Of a DNA stretch of 64,000 bases, positions 26,357-35,167 are shown one piece after another. Position numbers and translations under genes: made by a program. Below the pieces are notes generated by a model. The model was given only the letters and a program-made list of their open reading frames with translations, did not search any database and was not told the origin of the DNA. The number at the start of each line of letters is the position of its first letter. The stretch's first letter is position 1. This stretch comes from Microbacterium phyllosphaerae (GTDB taxonomy: Bacteria; Actinomycetota; Actinomycetes; Actinomycetales; Microbacteriaceae): positions 62,001-126,000 of the forward strand of contig NZ_JAGIOA010000001.1 in assembly GCF_017876435.1 (NCBI RefSeq), read 5' to 3'.

Positions 26357-27322
26357 TCAGGCGGGGATCAGCCCCTCCGCCGCGAGCTCATCCCACAGCG
26401 CACCGGGGATCTCGAGAGCCGCGTATTCGGCGTTCTGGGTCAGCTGCGTCGGTCGGCTGCCCCCGACGACGACCGAGCGCACGACGTCGGACTGCAGCGG
26501 GAACTGGATCGCGGCCGCGGGCAGCGGCACGTCGTGCTCGGCGCACACCCGTGCGATGCGCAGCAGCCGCTCCCACAGCTCGTCCGGCAACTGCCCGTAC
26601 TCGTACCGACCGTCACGACGCGGCGCATTCGACGCGAGCAGCCCCGAGTTGAAGACGGATGCCGCGACGATGCCCGTGCCGGTCTCCCGGCACGCCGGCA
26701 GCACGTCGGCCGCGGCCGGCTGTTCGAGCAGCGTGTAGCGCCCCGCGACCATGATCAGATCGAGGTCCGCGGATCGCACCGAGGCGGCGAGCGCGTCCGA
26801 CACCATCGACCCGATCCCGACCGCGGCGACCTGGCCATCGGATCGCAGCTGCTCCAGAGCCGGCAGGGCTTCGGCGAGCGCGAGATCGAGGTCGTGCCGT
26901 TCGGGGTCGTGCAGGTAGAGCAGATCGATGCGCTCGATGCCCAGGCGCTCGCGCGACTCGTCGAGGCTCGTGCGGATGCCGTCGGCCGAGAAGTCCCACA
27001 CACGCTGCAGGTCGTCGGGCACGTGGAAGTCGTTCGCGGTGTCGAGGCCGCCGTCATGCTCGGGGTTCGGCCGCAGCAGCCGCCCGACCTTGGTCGACAG
27101 CACGAACTCGTCGCGCGGCTTGGTCTGAAGGAACGCTCCGAGGCGGCGCTCCGAGAGCCCGAGCCCGTAGTGCGGAGCCGTGTCGAAGTAGCGGATGCCG
27201 CTGTCCCACGCAGCCTCCAGCACGGCCCACGACTCGTCGTCTGTGAGCGGGCGGAAGAGGTTGCCGACGTTCGCGGCCCCGTACCCGAGCGTCGGAACCG
27301 TCAGAGGTTCAGGCACCGACAT
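26357..27322 (-). CDS. Aldo/keto reductase, probable L-fucose 1-dehydrogenase
   Basis: 321 residues. It has the AKR tetrad features: Asp in [19 protein letters not shown] with Tyr, Lys in LSTKVGRLL, and a His in [25 protein letters not shown] and [17 protein letters not shown] are typical of D-threo-aldose/L-fucose 1-dehydrogenases. It would oxidise L-fucose to L-fuconolactone, step one of the pathway encoded around it. The start at 27322 overlaps the end of the dehydratase gene by 14 bp; an earlier ATG at 27352 is possible. Confidence 0.85.
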   Translation of the reverse strand: MSVPEPLTVPTLGYGAANVGNLFRPLTDDESWAVLEAAWDSGIRYFDTAPHYGLGLSERRLGAFLQTKPRDEFVLSTKVGRLLRPNPEHDGGLDTANDFHVPDDLQRVWDFSADGIRTSLDESRERLGIERIDLLYLHDPERHDLDLALAEALPALEQLRSDGQVAAVGIGSMVSDALAASVRSADLDLIMVAGRYTLLEQPAAADVLPACRETGTGIVAASVFNSGLLASNAPRRDGRYEYGQLPDELWERLLRIARVCAEHDVPLPAAAIQFPLQSDVVRSVVVGGSRPTQLTQNAEYAALEIPGALWDELAAEGLIPA

Positions 27323-28604
27323 GCTGACCCGTCCATGTGTAGGCGGCGACACTCTCTGCCTTCATCTCCATGCCCGAGCCGGGTGCGGTGGGCGCCATGT
27401 ACGAGCCGCCCTGGATGTCGGTCGGAATCACGAAGTGCTCGTGCAGGTGGTCGACGAACTCGATCATCCGGCCCTCGCGCGTGCCGGTGACGGCGACGAA
27501 GTCGAACATCGACAGGTGCTGCACGGCCTCGCACAGACCGACACCACCGGCATGCGGGCACACCGCCACGCCGAACTTCGCGGCCAGCAGCAGGTTGGCG
27601 ATGTTCTCGTTGACACCCGCGACGCGCACGGCGTCGATCTGCATGACCGAGATGGCCTCAGCCTGAAGCAGCTGCTTGAAGATCACGCGGTTCTGGGCGT
27701 GCTCGCCGGTGGCGACGCGGATGGGCGCCACTCCCCTGGCGATCTCGGCGTGACCGAGCACGTCGTCGGGGCTCGTGGGCTCTTCGATCCAGGCGGGGTG
27801 GAACTCGGCGAGCGCGTTCACCCACTCGATCGCCTCCGACACCTCCCAGCGCTGGTTCGCGTCGATCGCGATGGGGAAGTCGGGTCCGCAGACCTCGCGC
27901 GCCTTGCGGAACCGACGGATGTCGTCGTCGAGGTCGGCGCCGACCTTGAGTTTGATCTGGGTGAAGCCGTCGGCCATCGCCTCGCGAGCGAGTCGTTCGA
28001 GCTTCTCGTCGGAGTATCCCAGCCAGCCGGGGCTCGTCGTGTATCCGGGATAACCCGTGGCGAGCAGCTCGCGCTCGCGCTCGAGTCGACCGGGCTCGGC
28101 CGCACGAAGGATCTCGAGGGCGTCCTCGGGCGTCAGAGCGTTGGTCAGGTAGCGGAAGTCGACCAGGTCGACGAGCTCCTCCGGCGTCATCCGAGCGAGC
28201 AGCTGCCAGAGCGGCAGACCGGCCCGCTTGGCCTTGATGTCCCACAGCGCGTTGATGACCGCGCCGATGGCCATGTGCATCACGCCCTTCTCCGGGCCGA
28301 GCCAGCGCAGCTGCGAGTCGCCGATGATGTCGCGGAAGGTCGTGCCCATGTCGTCGAGCAGCGGTTCGATCTCGCGGCCGACCAGGTGCCCGGCGAGCGC
28401 GTCGATCGCAGCCACCTGCACGTCGTTGCCACGACCGATCGTGAAGACGAAGGCGTGCCCGTCGATGCCGTCCTCGGCGTCGGTACGCACGATGACGTAC
28501 GCGGCCGAGTAGTCGGGGTCGGGGTTCATGGCATCCGACCCGTCGAGGCTCAGCGACGTGGGAAAGCGGATGTCGGTCGTGTCGAGGGCGACGATGCGGC
28601 TCAC
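27309..28604 (-). CDS. L-fuconate dehydratase, enolase superfamily
   Basis: 431 residues, near the 435-440 of known L-fuconate dehydratases. Catalytic features are the KxK motif in QIKLKVGAD, metal ligands in [19 protein letters not shown] and ATGEHAQNR, and the catalytic His in [19 protein letters not shown] plus [11 protein letters not shown] strongly indicates this specificity within the mandelate racemase subgroup. The start is the GTG at 28604, with GAGAGGAA just upstream; an ATG at 28661 would lie inside the promoter. It converts L-fuconate to 2-keto-3-deoxy-L-fuconate. Confidence 0.93.
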   Translation of the reverse strand: MSRIVALDTTDIRFPTSLSLDGSDAMNPDPDYSAAYVIVRTDAEDGIDGHAFVFTIGRGNDVQVAAIDALAGHLVGREIEPLLDDMGTTFRDIIGDSQLRWLGPEKGVMHMAIGAVINALWDIKAKRAGLPLWQLLARMTPEELVDLVDFRYLTNALTPEDALEILRAAEPGRLERERELLATGYPGYTTSPGWLGYSDEKLERLAREAMADGFTQIKLKVGADLDDDIRRFRKAREVCGPDFPIAIDANQRWEVSEAIEWVNALAEFHPAWIEEPTSPDDVLGHAEIARGVAPIRVATGEHAQNRVIFKQLLQAEAISVMQIDAVRVAGVNENIANLLLAAKFGVAVCPHAGGVGLCEAVQHLSMFDFVAVTGTREGRMIEFVDHLHEHFVIPTDIQGGSYMAPTAPGSGMEMKAESVAAYTWTGQHVGA

Positions 28605-28646
28605 GGGGTTCCTCTCGGGCACGGGGTGGATTTCCGTGCAGATCTC

Positions 28647-28680
28647 TTGGAGTGTAAACATCCGATGTCTATACTGTCAA
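28647..28680. promoter_or_regulatory. Overlapping divergent promoters around one FadR-type operator
   Basis: Plus strand: TTGGAG (28647-28652), 17-bp spacer, TATACT (28670-28675). Minus strand: TTGACA (28680-28675), 18-bp spacer, TACACT (28656-28651). The palindrome ACATCCGATGT (28658-28668) sits in both spacers, so one bound repressor would block the dehydratase-AKR and hydrolase-SDR operons together. A nearly identical site lies at the regulator's own promoter (31405). Confidence 0.82.
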
Positions 28681-28739
28681 CGAGACGGGCCGCGAAGACG
28701 CGCCCCGACGACACGGAATCCTCACTGATCAGGAGAGAC

Positions 28740-29600
28740 ATGAAGTTCGCACGTCTAGGCACCCCCGGCGCCGAGATCCCCGTCCTCGTCGAGGGCGACA
28801 GCCACCTCGATCTTCGGGCAGTGACATCCGATGTGAACGGCGATTTCCTCGCCGGCGATTTCCGGGCCCGCGTCGAAGCCGCCCGCGCCGCCGGCGAGCT
28901 CCCGGTGCTCGAGGATGCCGCCGCGATGCGCATCGGAGCGCCGATCGCCCGCCCGAGCGCCGTCATCTGCATCGGCCAGAACTACGCGGCCCACGCCCGC
29001 GAGTCCGGCGCCGAACCGCCGACCGTGCCGATCATGTTCCTGAAGACGCCGAACACCGTCGTCGGTCCGAACGACGCGGTGACGATCCCCCGCGGCAGCG
29101 AGAAGACCGACTGGGAGGTCGAGCTCGGCATCGTGATCGGCGCCCGTGCCGCCTACCTCGATTCGCCCGACGACGCCGACGCGCACATCGCCGGCTACGT
29201 GGTCGCGAACGACGTCTCGGAGCGCGCCTTCCAGATGGAGGTCTCGGGCGGACAGTGGTCGAAGGGCAAGATCGCTCCCGGCTTCAACCCGACCGGCCCG
29301 TGGCTGGTCACCCCCGACGAGGTCGACGTCGACGACCTGCGGCTGCGCAGCTGGGTCAACGGCGAGCCCCGCCAGGACTCGAACACCGACGACATGATCT
29401 TCGACGTGCGCGTGATCGTGCACCACCTGTCGCAGTACGTCACGCTCGAGCCGGGCGATCTGATCCTCACCGGCACCCCGCAGGGCGTCGCGTTCGGCGG
29501 CAAGTTCCCGTACCTGACCGCGGGCGATGTGGTCGAGATCGAGATCGAAGGACTCGGGCATCAGCGCCAGGAGTTCGTGGCATGGGAGGCACAGAAGTGA
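28740..29600 (+). CDS. 2,4-diketo-3-deoxy-L-fuconate hydrolase, FAH family
   Basis: 286 residues of the fumarylacetoacetate hydrolase family. The metal site is formed by Glu residues in DWEVELGIVIG and an Asp in GYVVANDVSER; ICIGQNYAAHARE and LTGTPQGVAFG are conserved family marks. In the oxidative fucose pathway this enzyme cleaves 2,4-diketo-3-deoxy-L-fuconate to pyruvate and L-lactate. The ATG at 28740 has AGGAGA five bases upstream. It forms a two-gene operon with the following dehydrogenase, divergent from the dehydratase. Confidence 0.9.
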   Translation: MKFARLGTPGAEIPVLVEGDSHLDLRAVTSDVNGDFLAGDFRARVEAARAAGELPVLEDAAAMRIGAPIARPSAVICIGQNYAAHARESGAEPPTVPIMFLKTPNTVVGPNDAVTIPRGSEKTDWEVELGIVIGARAAYLDSPDDADAHIAGYVVANDVSERAFQMEVSGGQWSKGKIAPGFNPTGPWLVTPDEVDVDDLRLRSWVNGEPRQDSNTDDMIFDVRVIVHHLSQYVTLEPGDLILTGTPQGVAFGGKFPYLTAGDVVEIEIEGLGHQRQEFVAWEAQK

Positions 29601-30355
29601 GCGGCGCACTCGACGGACTCGTCGCGATCGTCACCGGCGGAGCATCCGGAATCGGGGCGGCCATCGCGGCCCGGCTGCACGCCGACGGCGCGCAGATCGC
29701 GGTGCTCGACCGCGACACCTCAGGAGCGGATGCGGCGTTCGCCGCGTTCACGGCCGATGTCTCCGACCGCGCATCGGTGGATGCCGCGGTGACCGCCGTC
29801 GCCGAGAAGTTCGGCCGCATCGACATCGTCGTGAACAACGCCGGCGTCGGCGCGCAGGGCGACATCAGCGCGAACGACGACGACGAGTGGGCCCGCGTGC
29901 TCTCGATCAACGTCACCGGCATCGCCCGCGTCACCTCCGCGGCGCTGCCGTGGCTGAAGAAGTCGCCGAGCGCGGCGGTCTGCAACACGGCATCCATCGC
30001 ATCGACGACCGGCCTGCCGCAGCGCGCCCTCTACAGCGCATCGAAGGGTGCAGTCTCGGCGCTCACTCGTGCCATGGCGGCCGACCATCTGCGCGAGGGC
30101 ATCCGCGTCAATGCCGTGAACCCCGGCACCGCCGACACCCCCTGGGTCGGGCGCCTGCTCGACTCGGCCGACGACCCCGCCGCCGAGCGCGCCGCCCTCG
30201 AGGCGCGTCAGCCGCACGGTCGCCTGGTCTCGCCCGACGAGGTCGCCGCGGCCGTCGCCTACCTGGTCAGCCCCGCCGCGGGGTCGACAACCGGCACGTT
30301 CATCGAGGTCGACGGCGGCATGGCGCAGCTGCGCCTCCGCCCTGTCGGCGGCTGA
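29597..30355 (+). CDS. Short-chain dehydrogenase, probable 2-keto-3-deoxy-L-fuconate dehydrogenase
   Basis: 252 residues. Classical SDR: cofactor motif TGGASGIG near residue 13, NNAGVG, and the catalytic Ser with YSASK. The GTG at 29597 shares bases with the stop of the hydrolase gene (GTGA) and has GGAGG seven bases upstream; an ATG at 29582 is less likely. In the pathway it oxidises the C4 hydroxyl of 2-keto-3-deoxy-L-fuconate, giving the substrate of the hydrolase upstream. Assignment rests on family plus context. Confidence 0.88.
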   Translation: MSGALDGLVAIVTGGASGIGAAIAARLHADGAQIAVLDRDTSGADAAFAAFTADVSDRASVDAAVTAVAEKFGRIDIVVNNAGVGAQGDISANDDDEWARVLSINVTGIARVTSAALPWLKKSPSAAVCNTASIASTTGLPQRALYSASKGAVSALTRAMAADHLREGIRVNAVNPGTADTPWVGRLLDSADDPAAERAALEARQPHGRLVSPDEVAAAVAYLVSPAAGSTTGTFIEVDGGMAQLRLRPVGG

Positions 30356-30405
30356 GCCCGACGCTCCTCCGACCGGCCGCGCGGCGCGCTCTCGGCAGCG
30401 AATCG

Positions 30406-31386
30406 CTACGAGCGCTCGCCGCGCAGCCACCCCAGGACGCCGCGCCGCGGCCGCTCCTCGCGAGCATCCGTGTGCGGCGGCCGTTCTCCGATCCGATAGA
30501 ACTCCTCGGCATTGCGCCACAGGATCGCGTCGAGGTCGTGCCCGCGGCGCTCCGCCCAGGCGATGACGGCATCCGCCCACCGGCTGCGCGCGGTCGGCTG
30601 ATACGTCGGCGATCCGTCCTCCGGAGCGTACTCGTACCCCTCTTCCGCGGGGCCGATGACCGATACCGGCCAGTCGCTCCCCCACATCAGCCGTTCGACC
30701 CCGAAGGCGTCGGCCGCAGCGTCGAGGAACGGCTCGAGCTGCTCGGCCGACCAGTCGCCGCCTGCTTCGCCCGGCAGCCCCGACAGCTTGCAGAAGACCT
30801 GAGGATGCCGGGCAAGATCGTCGAGATCGCGCACCCACTCCATCGACGGCGCGACCGGAGCATCCGCTGTGCCGACCTCGGGTTTGCCGAGGTGGTCGAG
30901 CACGATTCGCAGCTCGGGCACCGCCCCCGCGAGTCGAGCGATCTCGGGCAACTGTTCCGCTCGCACACAGGCGTCGAAGGTCCAGTCCCGGGCCGCGACC
31001 TCGCGCGCACCGGTCACGAAGGCGGCCGAGACCGCGAGTCCGTCCGGCTCTCCCTGCAGGTTGTGCCGCACGCCGACGACGAGGGGCTCGGCGGCGAGAC
31101 CCTCGAGGTGCGCGGTGGTGTCGGTGTCGCGGTCGAGCCTCGCGCCGGCCACGATGCCGACGACACCGACACGGTCGGCGAGAGAAGCGACCCAGCGCAC
31201 CTCGTCGAGGAAGTCGTCCTCGACCGTCTCGGCCTGCACGAACACGGCCTTCTCGGTCGTCGCACGCACGATGCGAGAGTTCTCGATCTCGGTCGTACCG
31301 AACAGCCAGGCGAGAGGACCCTCGAGCCAGGCGTAGTGCAGAAGCTCGGGATCCCAGAGGTGCAGGTGCGAATCGAGTACGCGCAT
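30406..31386 (-). CDS. L-fuconolactone hydrolase (COG3618 amidohydrolase)
   Basis: 326 residues, TIM-barrel amidohydrolase. The N-terminal metal motif is DSHLHLWDP, with His in RIVLDHLGKP and Asp in LMWGSDWPVS. LVVGVRHNLQGEP is the family's typical loop. These enzymes open sugar lactones such as L-fucono-1,4-lactone; it fits step two of the pathway. It is divergent from the FadR regulator, with an operator in between. CAGGAT lies six bases before the ATG. Confidence 0.9.
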   Translation of the reverse strand: MRVLDSHLHLWDPELLHYAWLEGPLAWLFGTTEIENSRIVRATTEKAVFVQAETVEDDFLDEVRWVASLADRVGVVGIVAGARLDRDTDTTAHLEGLAAEPLVVGVRHNLQGEPDGLAVSAAFVTGAREVAARDWTFDACVRAEQLPEIARLAGAVPELRIVLDHLGKPEVGTADAPVAPSMEWVRDLDDLARHPQVFCKLSGLPGEAGGDWSAEQLEPFLDAAADAFGVERLMWGSDWPVSVIGPAEEGYEYAPEDGSPTYQPTARSRWADAVIAWAERRGHDLDAILWRNAEEFYRIGERPPHTDAREERPRRGVLGWLRGERS

Positions 31387-31404
31387 ACCATCATCCTGCC
31401 GCAG

Positions 31405-31415
31405 ACATCCGATGA
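31405..31415. promoter_or_regulatory. FadR-type operator in the lactonase/regulator promoter
   Basis: ACATCCGATGA differs by one base from the palindrome ACATCCGATGT at 28658-28668. It lies between the divergent lactonase and FadR genes, next to the -10 TAGGAT of the regulator, which suggests autoregulation. Confidence 0.65.
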
Positions 31416-31432
31416 ATGGCTAGGATGACGCC

Positions 31433-32110
31433 ATGGCAGTGACTGACGAGGCGATCGAGAAGATCAAGGCGATGATCGTGTCGGGCGAGCTGGCTCCCGG
31501 CGATCGACTGCCTCCCGAGAAGGAACTGTCCGAGCGCCTCGGCCTGTCGCGCAACTCGATGCGCGAGGCCGTCAAGGCGCTCGAGGTCATCCGCGTGCTC
31601 GACGTGCGCCGAGGCGACGGCACCTACGTCACGAGCCTCGAACCGCACCTGCTGCTCGAGGCGATCTCGTTCGTCGTCGACATGCACGACGACGACTCGA
31701 TGCTCGAGATCTTCGCGGTGCGACGGATGCTCGAGTCTCAGGCCACCGGCCTCGCCGCGACGCTGGGCACCGACGACGCGATCGCCGAGCTCGAGCGCGA
31801 GGTCGAGTCGATCGACGCGACCGTCACCGTCGAGGAGCTCGTCGAGCACGACATCCGCTTCCACCGCGAGATCGTGGGCATGGCGGGCAACGCCTACCTC
31901 GCGAGCCTGATCGAGCATCTGAGCAGCCAGACCGTGCGCGCGAGGGTGTGGCGCGGGCTCACCGAGGGCGGCGCGGTCGAGCGCACGCTCTCGGAGCATC
32001 GGGCCATCGCCGACGCCATCGCCCGCCGCGATTCAGGTCTCGCGACGTCGCTCGCGACGGCGCACATCGCCGGGGTCGAGCGGTGGCTGCGTCAGGCGGC
32101 AACCGCCTGA
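31433..32110 (+). CDS. FadR-type GntR regulator of the L-fucose genes
   Basis: 225 residues: GntR winged helix (LSERLGLSRNSMREAVKALEVI) and an FCD sensor domain with metal-site residues in EHDIRFHREIVGMAGN and SEHRAIADAIARRD. The ATG is six bases after TAGGAT (leaderless). Sites ACATCCGATG(T/A) occur at its own promoter and at the divergent dehydratase/hydrolase promoter, so it most likely represses all fucose genes here and responds to a pathway acid such as fuconate (inference). Confidence 0.9.
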   Translation: MAVTDEAIEKIKAMIVSGELAPGDRLPPEKELSERLGLSRNSMREAVKALEVIRVLDVRRGDGTYVTSLEPHLLLEAISFVVDMHDDDSMLEIFAVRRMLESQATGLAATLGTDDAIAELEREVESIDATVTVEELVEHDIRFHREIVGMAGNAYLASLIEHLSSQTVRARVWRGLTEGGAVERTLSEHRAIADAIARRDSGLATSLATAHIAGVERWLRQAATA

Positions 32111-32129
32111 GTCCGGCCGAATCCCCGCC

Positions 32130-32792
32130 TCAGGCCCCGAGCCGCACCATCGCCGCGTCGAACTCCGCGGCCGAGCTGTCGCTGACCTCGTGGAAAAGCA
32201 TCTGCTCGATCACGTCGGGCGCGGCCGTGAAGTACGGCACTCCGGCGAGCCGCAGGCCCGTGATGTCGTCGGGCGATCGCAGGCTCGCGGCGAGCACGTT
32301 CGACCCGCTCCCTGCGCAGACCTCCTGCATCCGCGCGATCACGGCATCGCCGTCGATGCCGGCATCCCGCATCCGTCCGAGGTAGGGGGCGATGTACTGC
32401 GCACCGATCAAGGCGCACGCGAGCGCCTGCGCGACCGAGTACACGGCGGTGACGAGCACGGTCGCGCCGTCGGCCACCAGCGCGGATGCCGCGGCGAAGC
32501 CGTCACGTGTCGCCGGAACCTTCACGGCCACGCGGTCGCCGAGCGCGCGGATGCCCTCGGCGTTGCGGAGGAAGGATGCGGTGTCGCCGCCCCACGTCTG
32601 GAAGAAGATCTCGCGGGCACCCTCGTCTGACCAGCGGGCGTACAGGTCGGGGATCTCGGCGGCGGTGCGGCCGCCCCGCTCGAGGATCGTGGGGTTCGTC
32701 GTGACTCCGTGCACGACTCCCGCGGTCAGGAGGGACGAGACGCGGTCGACGTCCGCACTGTCGACGTAGAGACGGGGGGCCAGCGCGGTCAT
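32130..32792 (-). CDS. Transaldolase-family aldolase (fructose-6-phosphate aldolase-like)
   Basis: 220 residues, the short form of the transaldolase family typical of F6P aldolase rather than the 320-residue transaldolases. LYVDSADVDRV and GVTTNPTILERGG mark the N-terminus, and the Schiff-base Lys is in VAVKVPATRDG. Such enzymes split or form ketose phosphates with a dihydroxyacetone or glycolaldehyde unit. The ATG at 32792 has AAGGAG five bases upstream. It is divergent from ribokinase, with regulon operators between, so it belongs to the shared sugar regulon. Confidence 0.88.
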   Translation of the reverse strand: MTALAPRLYVDSADVDRVSSLLTAGVVHGVTTNPTILERGGRTAAEIPDLYARWSDEGAREIFFQTWGGDTASFLRNAEGIRALGDRVAVKVPATRDGFAAASALVADGATVLVTAVYSVAQALACALIGAQYIAPYLGRMRDAGIDGDAVIARMQEVCAGSGSNVLAASLRSPDDITGLRLAGVPYFTAAPDVIEQMLFHEVSDSSAAEFDAAMVRLGA

Positions 32793-32810
32793 CGGGTCTC
32801 CTTGTGCACA

Positions 32811-32853
32811 ACCTGTCGTTACAGGTTCGGATTCGGCTAATGTAATGACAGCC
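32811..32853. promoter_or_regulatory. Regulon operators in the aldolase/ribokinase divergent promoter
   Basis: ACCTGTCGTTACAGGT (32811-32826) matches the regulon motif, and a second core TGTAATGACA (32841-32850) is the reverse complement of the core of the 14887 site. The pair lies between divergent genes, 30 bp apart, and could control both. Confidence 0.75.
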
Positions 32854-32899
32854 GCGGAGGATGTCAAAGCACCCCGCATCGACGACGATCAGGAGTGCC

Positions 32900-33850
32900 A
32901 TGACAGCCGCCACCTCGCCCGATCGCACCGGCGTCGTCATCGTCGGCAGCGTGACCGCAGACGTGACGACCTTCTCGACCCGGCTCCCCGCCCGCGGCGA
33001 GACCATCCTCGGAGACGAGTTCACCCTCATGCTCGGCGGCAAGGGCGCGAACCAGGCCGTCGCCGCCGGGCGGTCCGGAGCACGCACGAGCTTCGTCGGA
33101 TGCGTCGGAGACGACCTCTTCCACGACCTCGTCGTCGACGGGCTGAGCGAGGCCGGTGTCGATCTCACCCACCTGCGCACGGTGCCCGGGCCGACCGGCA
33201 TCGCGCACATCCGGGTCGACGCCTCGGCCCAGAACGACATCGTCATGGTTCCCCTCGCGAACGCCGCGCTCAGCACCGAGCAGATCGACGCGGCGCTGGC
33301 CGCCCTCGCGCCGACCACGTCGGTGCTGCTCACCCAGCTGGAGACCCCCTCCGCTCTCACGGCGCACATCACAGCCCGGGGCCGTGAGCACGGCATGACC
33401 GTCATCCTCGACCCCGCCCCCGCGGCACCGCTCGCCGACGAGGTCTGGTCGAGCATCGACATCGTCACCCCGAACGAGACCGAGGCCTCGGTGCTGAGCG
33501 GCATCGAAGTGACGGATGCCGCGTCCGCCGCGCTCGCCGGACGCTGGTTCCTCGACCGCGGGGTCGGCGCGGCCGTGATCACGCTCGCCGGTCAGGGGTC
33601 GTGCGTCGTGACGGCAGACGGAGCATCCGTCGTCCCTCCGTTCCCCGTCGAGGCCGTCGACACGACCGCCGCCGGCGACGCCTACGCCGGCTACCTCGGC
33701 GCGGCGCTCGCGAACGGACGGTCGTTGACCGATGCCGTGCGCGTGGCGACCGCGGCCGGAGCCCTCGCCGTGACGAAGCAGGGCGCATCGCCGAGCCTGC
33801 CGCTTCGCGCCGAGGTCGAGGCCTTCCTGGCCGCCCGAGAAGCCCACTGA
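32900..33850 (+). CDS. rbsK: Ribokinase, PfkB family
   Basis: 316 residues. PfkB features are GGKGANQAVAAGRSG near the N-terminus and the ATP/anion-hole motif DTTAAGDAYAGYL, where the usual GAGD is AAGD. It phosphorylates ribose or a related sugar. The ATG at 32900 has AGGAG four bases upstream; an ATG at 32861 would begin in the promoter. It leads an operon with RbsD and a GntR regulator, and the RbsD partner favours a ribose-like pyranose substrate. Confidence 0.9.
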   Translation: MTAATSPDRTGVVIVGSVTADVTTFSTRLPARGETILGDEFTLMLGGKGANQAVAAGRSGARTSFVGCVGDDLFHDLVVDGLSEAGVDLTHLRTVPGPTGIAHIRVDASAQNDIVMVPLANAALSTEQIDAALAALAPTTSVLLTQLETPSALTAHITARGREHGMTVILDPAPAAPLADEVWSSIDIVTPNETEASVLSGIEVTDAASAALAGRWFLDRGVGAAVITLAGQGSCVVTADGASVVPPFPVEAVDTTAAGDAYAGYLGAALANGRSLTDAVRVATAAGALAVTKQGASPSLPLRAEVEAFLAAREAH

Positions 33851-33867
33851 CATCACCGAGGAGCACC

Positions 33868-34272
33868 ATGCGCAAGACAGCGACGACCATCAATCCGGCC
33901 CTCTCCCGGGTGATCAGCGAGACCGGGCACACCGATCTGCTGGTGGTCACCGACGCGGGGCTGCCGATTCCGCCGGGGTCCGAGCGCATCGACCTCGCCT
34001 ACCGCCCCGGTGCTCCCGCGTTCTTCGACGTGCTCGACACCGTGCTCGCCGAGCTCGTCGTCGAGGGTGCGACAGTGTCGGAGGAGGTCGCCGAGAAGAG
34101 TCCCGAGGTGCTGGCCGCGCTGCGCGAGCGCTTCGCCGATCAGGACTTCGAGATCGAGCTGATCCCCCACGTCGAGTTCAAGAAGCTCACGCATTCGGCG
34201 CGGGCGTTCGTGCGCTCGGGAGAGTTCACCCCCTACGCCAACGTGATCCTGCACGCGGGAGTGGCGTACTGA
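33868..34272 (+). CDS. rbsD: D-ribose pyranase
   Basis: 134 residues of the RbsD/FucU mutarotase family, which speed the pyranose-furanose change of ribose before phosphorylation. The catalytic His is in ISETGHTDLLVVTDAG near residue 20, and the C-terminal signature SGEFTPYANVILHAGV is intact. GAGGAG lies upstream of the ATG. It is in the same operon as ribokinase. Confidence 0.94.
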   Translation: MRKTATTINPALSRVISETGHTDLLVVTDAGLPIPPGSERIDLAYRPGAPAFFDVLDTVLAELVVEGATVSEEVAEKSPEVLAALRERFADQDFEIELIPHVEFKKLTHSARAFVRSGEFTPYANVILHAGVAY

Positions 34273-34273
34273 C

Positions 34274-35077
34274 ATGAACGACACGATCGACCGTCATTCC
34301 GCGGCGCCCATGTACGACCAGCTGCGCCAGCTGATCGTCGACGGCATCACCCGCGACGGCCTGCAGCCGGGCGACCCGCTGCCCGGCGAGCATCGCCTGT
34401 GCGAGCGCTACGGCATCTCGCGCACCGTGGTGCGTCAGGCACTGGCCCAGCTCGAGCACGAGGGACTCGTCGAGCGGGTGAAAGGCAAGGGAACGTTCGT
34501 CTCGCGTCCCCGCACGAGCGAGAGCCTCGTGCACACCCTGATCGGCCTCTACGACGATGTCGAACGCCGCGGCGGGCACGTGCACAGCGACGTGCTCCGT
34601 CATGAGCTGACCGTCGCCGACGACGAGATCGCATCGGCCCTCGAGGTCGAGGCCGGCGCCCCCGTGGTCGTGCTCGAACGCCTGCGTCACGTCGACGGCG
34701 AGCCCTGGTCGCTCTCCACGACCTGGATGCCGGATGCCGTCGGCACCGTCACGCTCGACGTCGACCTGTCCGAGGCGTCGCTCTACCGGGTGCTCGCCGA
34801 CCACGGCATCGTCGCGACCAGCGGCGTGCGCTCGGCCGAGGCGACCGTCGCGACGCACGAGCAGGCGCAGCACCTCGGCGTCAGCGCCGGCTCTGCCCTG
34901 CTGCGGTTGCGCAGCGTGAGCCGGGCGGCCGACGGCATCCCGATCGAGTACTTCGTCGCGCATCATCGCGGCGACCGCTCGCGCTTCGAGTTCCAGCTGC
35001 AGCAGGAGCAGTCGCAGGCGTCGCTGCTGCACGTCGACGGCGACGGCGGCACGTCGCGCGCCGGCACCGTCCGCTGA
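34274..35077 (+). CDS. GntR/HutC-type regulator with UTRA domain, likely master of the sugar regulon
   Basis: 267 residues: N-terminal GntR winged helix (YGISRTVVRQALAQLEHEGLV) and a C-terminal UTRA ligand domain (VVLERLRHVDGEPWSLSTTW). UTRA regulators typically bind sugar phosphates. It follows rbsD by one base and is the only UTRA-type protein seen in the window. The operator ACTTGT-N4-ACAGGT lies upstream of its operon and at three other promoters, so it is the best candidate to bind them; this is inferred. Confidence 0.9.
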   Translation: MNDTIDRHSAAPMYDQLRQLIVDGITRDGLQPGDPLPGEHRLCERYGISRTVVRQALAQLEHEGLVERVKGKGTFVSRPRTSESLVHTLIGLYDDVERRGGHVHSDVLRHELTVADDEIASALEVEAGAPVVVLERLRHVDGEPWSLSTTWMPDAVGTVTLDVDLSEASLYRVLADHGIVATSGVRSAEATVATHEQAQHLGVSAGSALLRLRSVSRAADGIPIEYFVAHHRGDRSRFEFQLQQEQSQASLLHVDGDGGTSRAGTVR

Positions 35078-35167
35078 GCCCTGTCCGCTGAGCACTGTCG
35101 GCTGGGGCCGCTAGCCTGGCAGCGGAGGACGCATCGCACCGGGCGATGCGAGCAGGGGGGCAGCACG

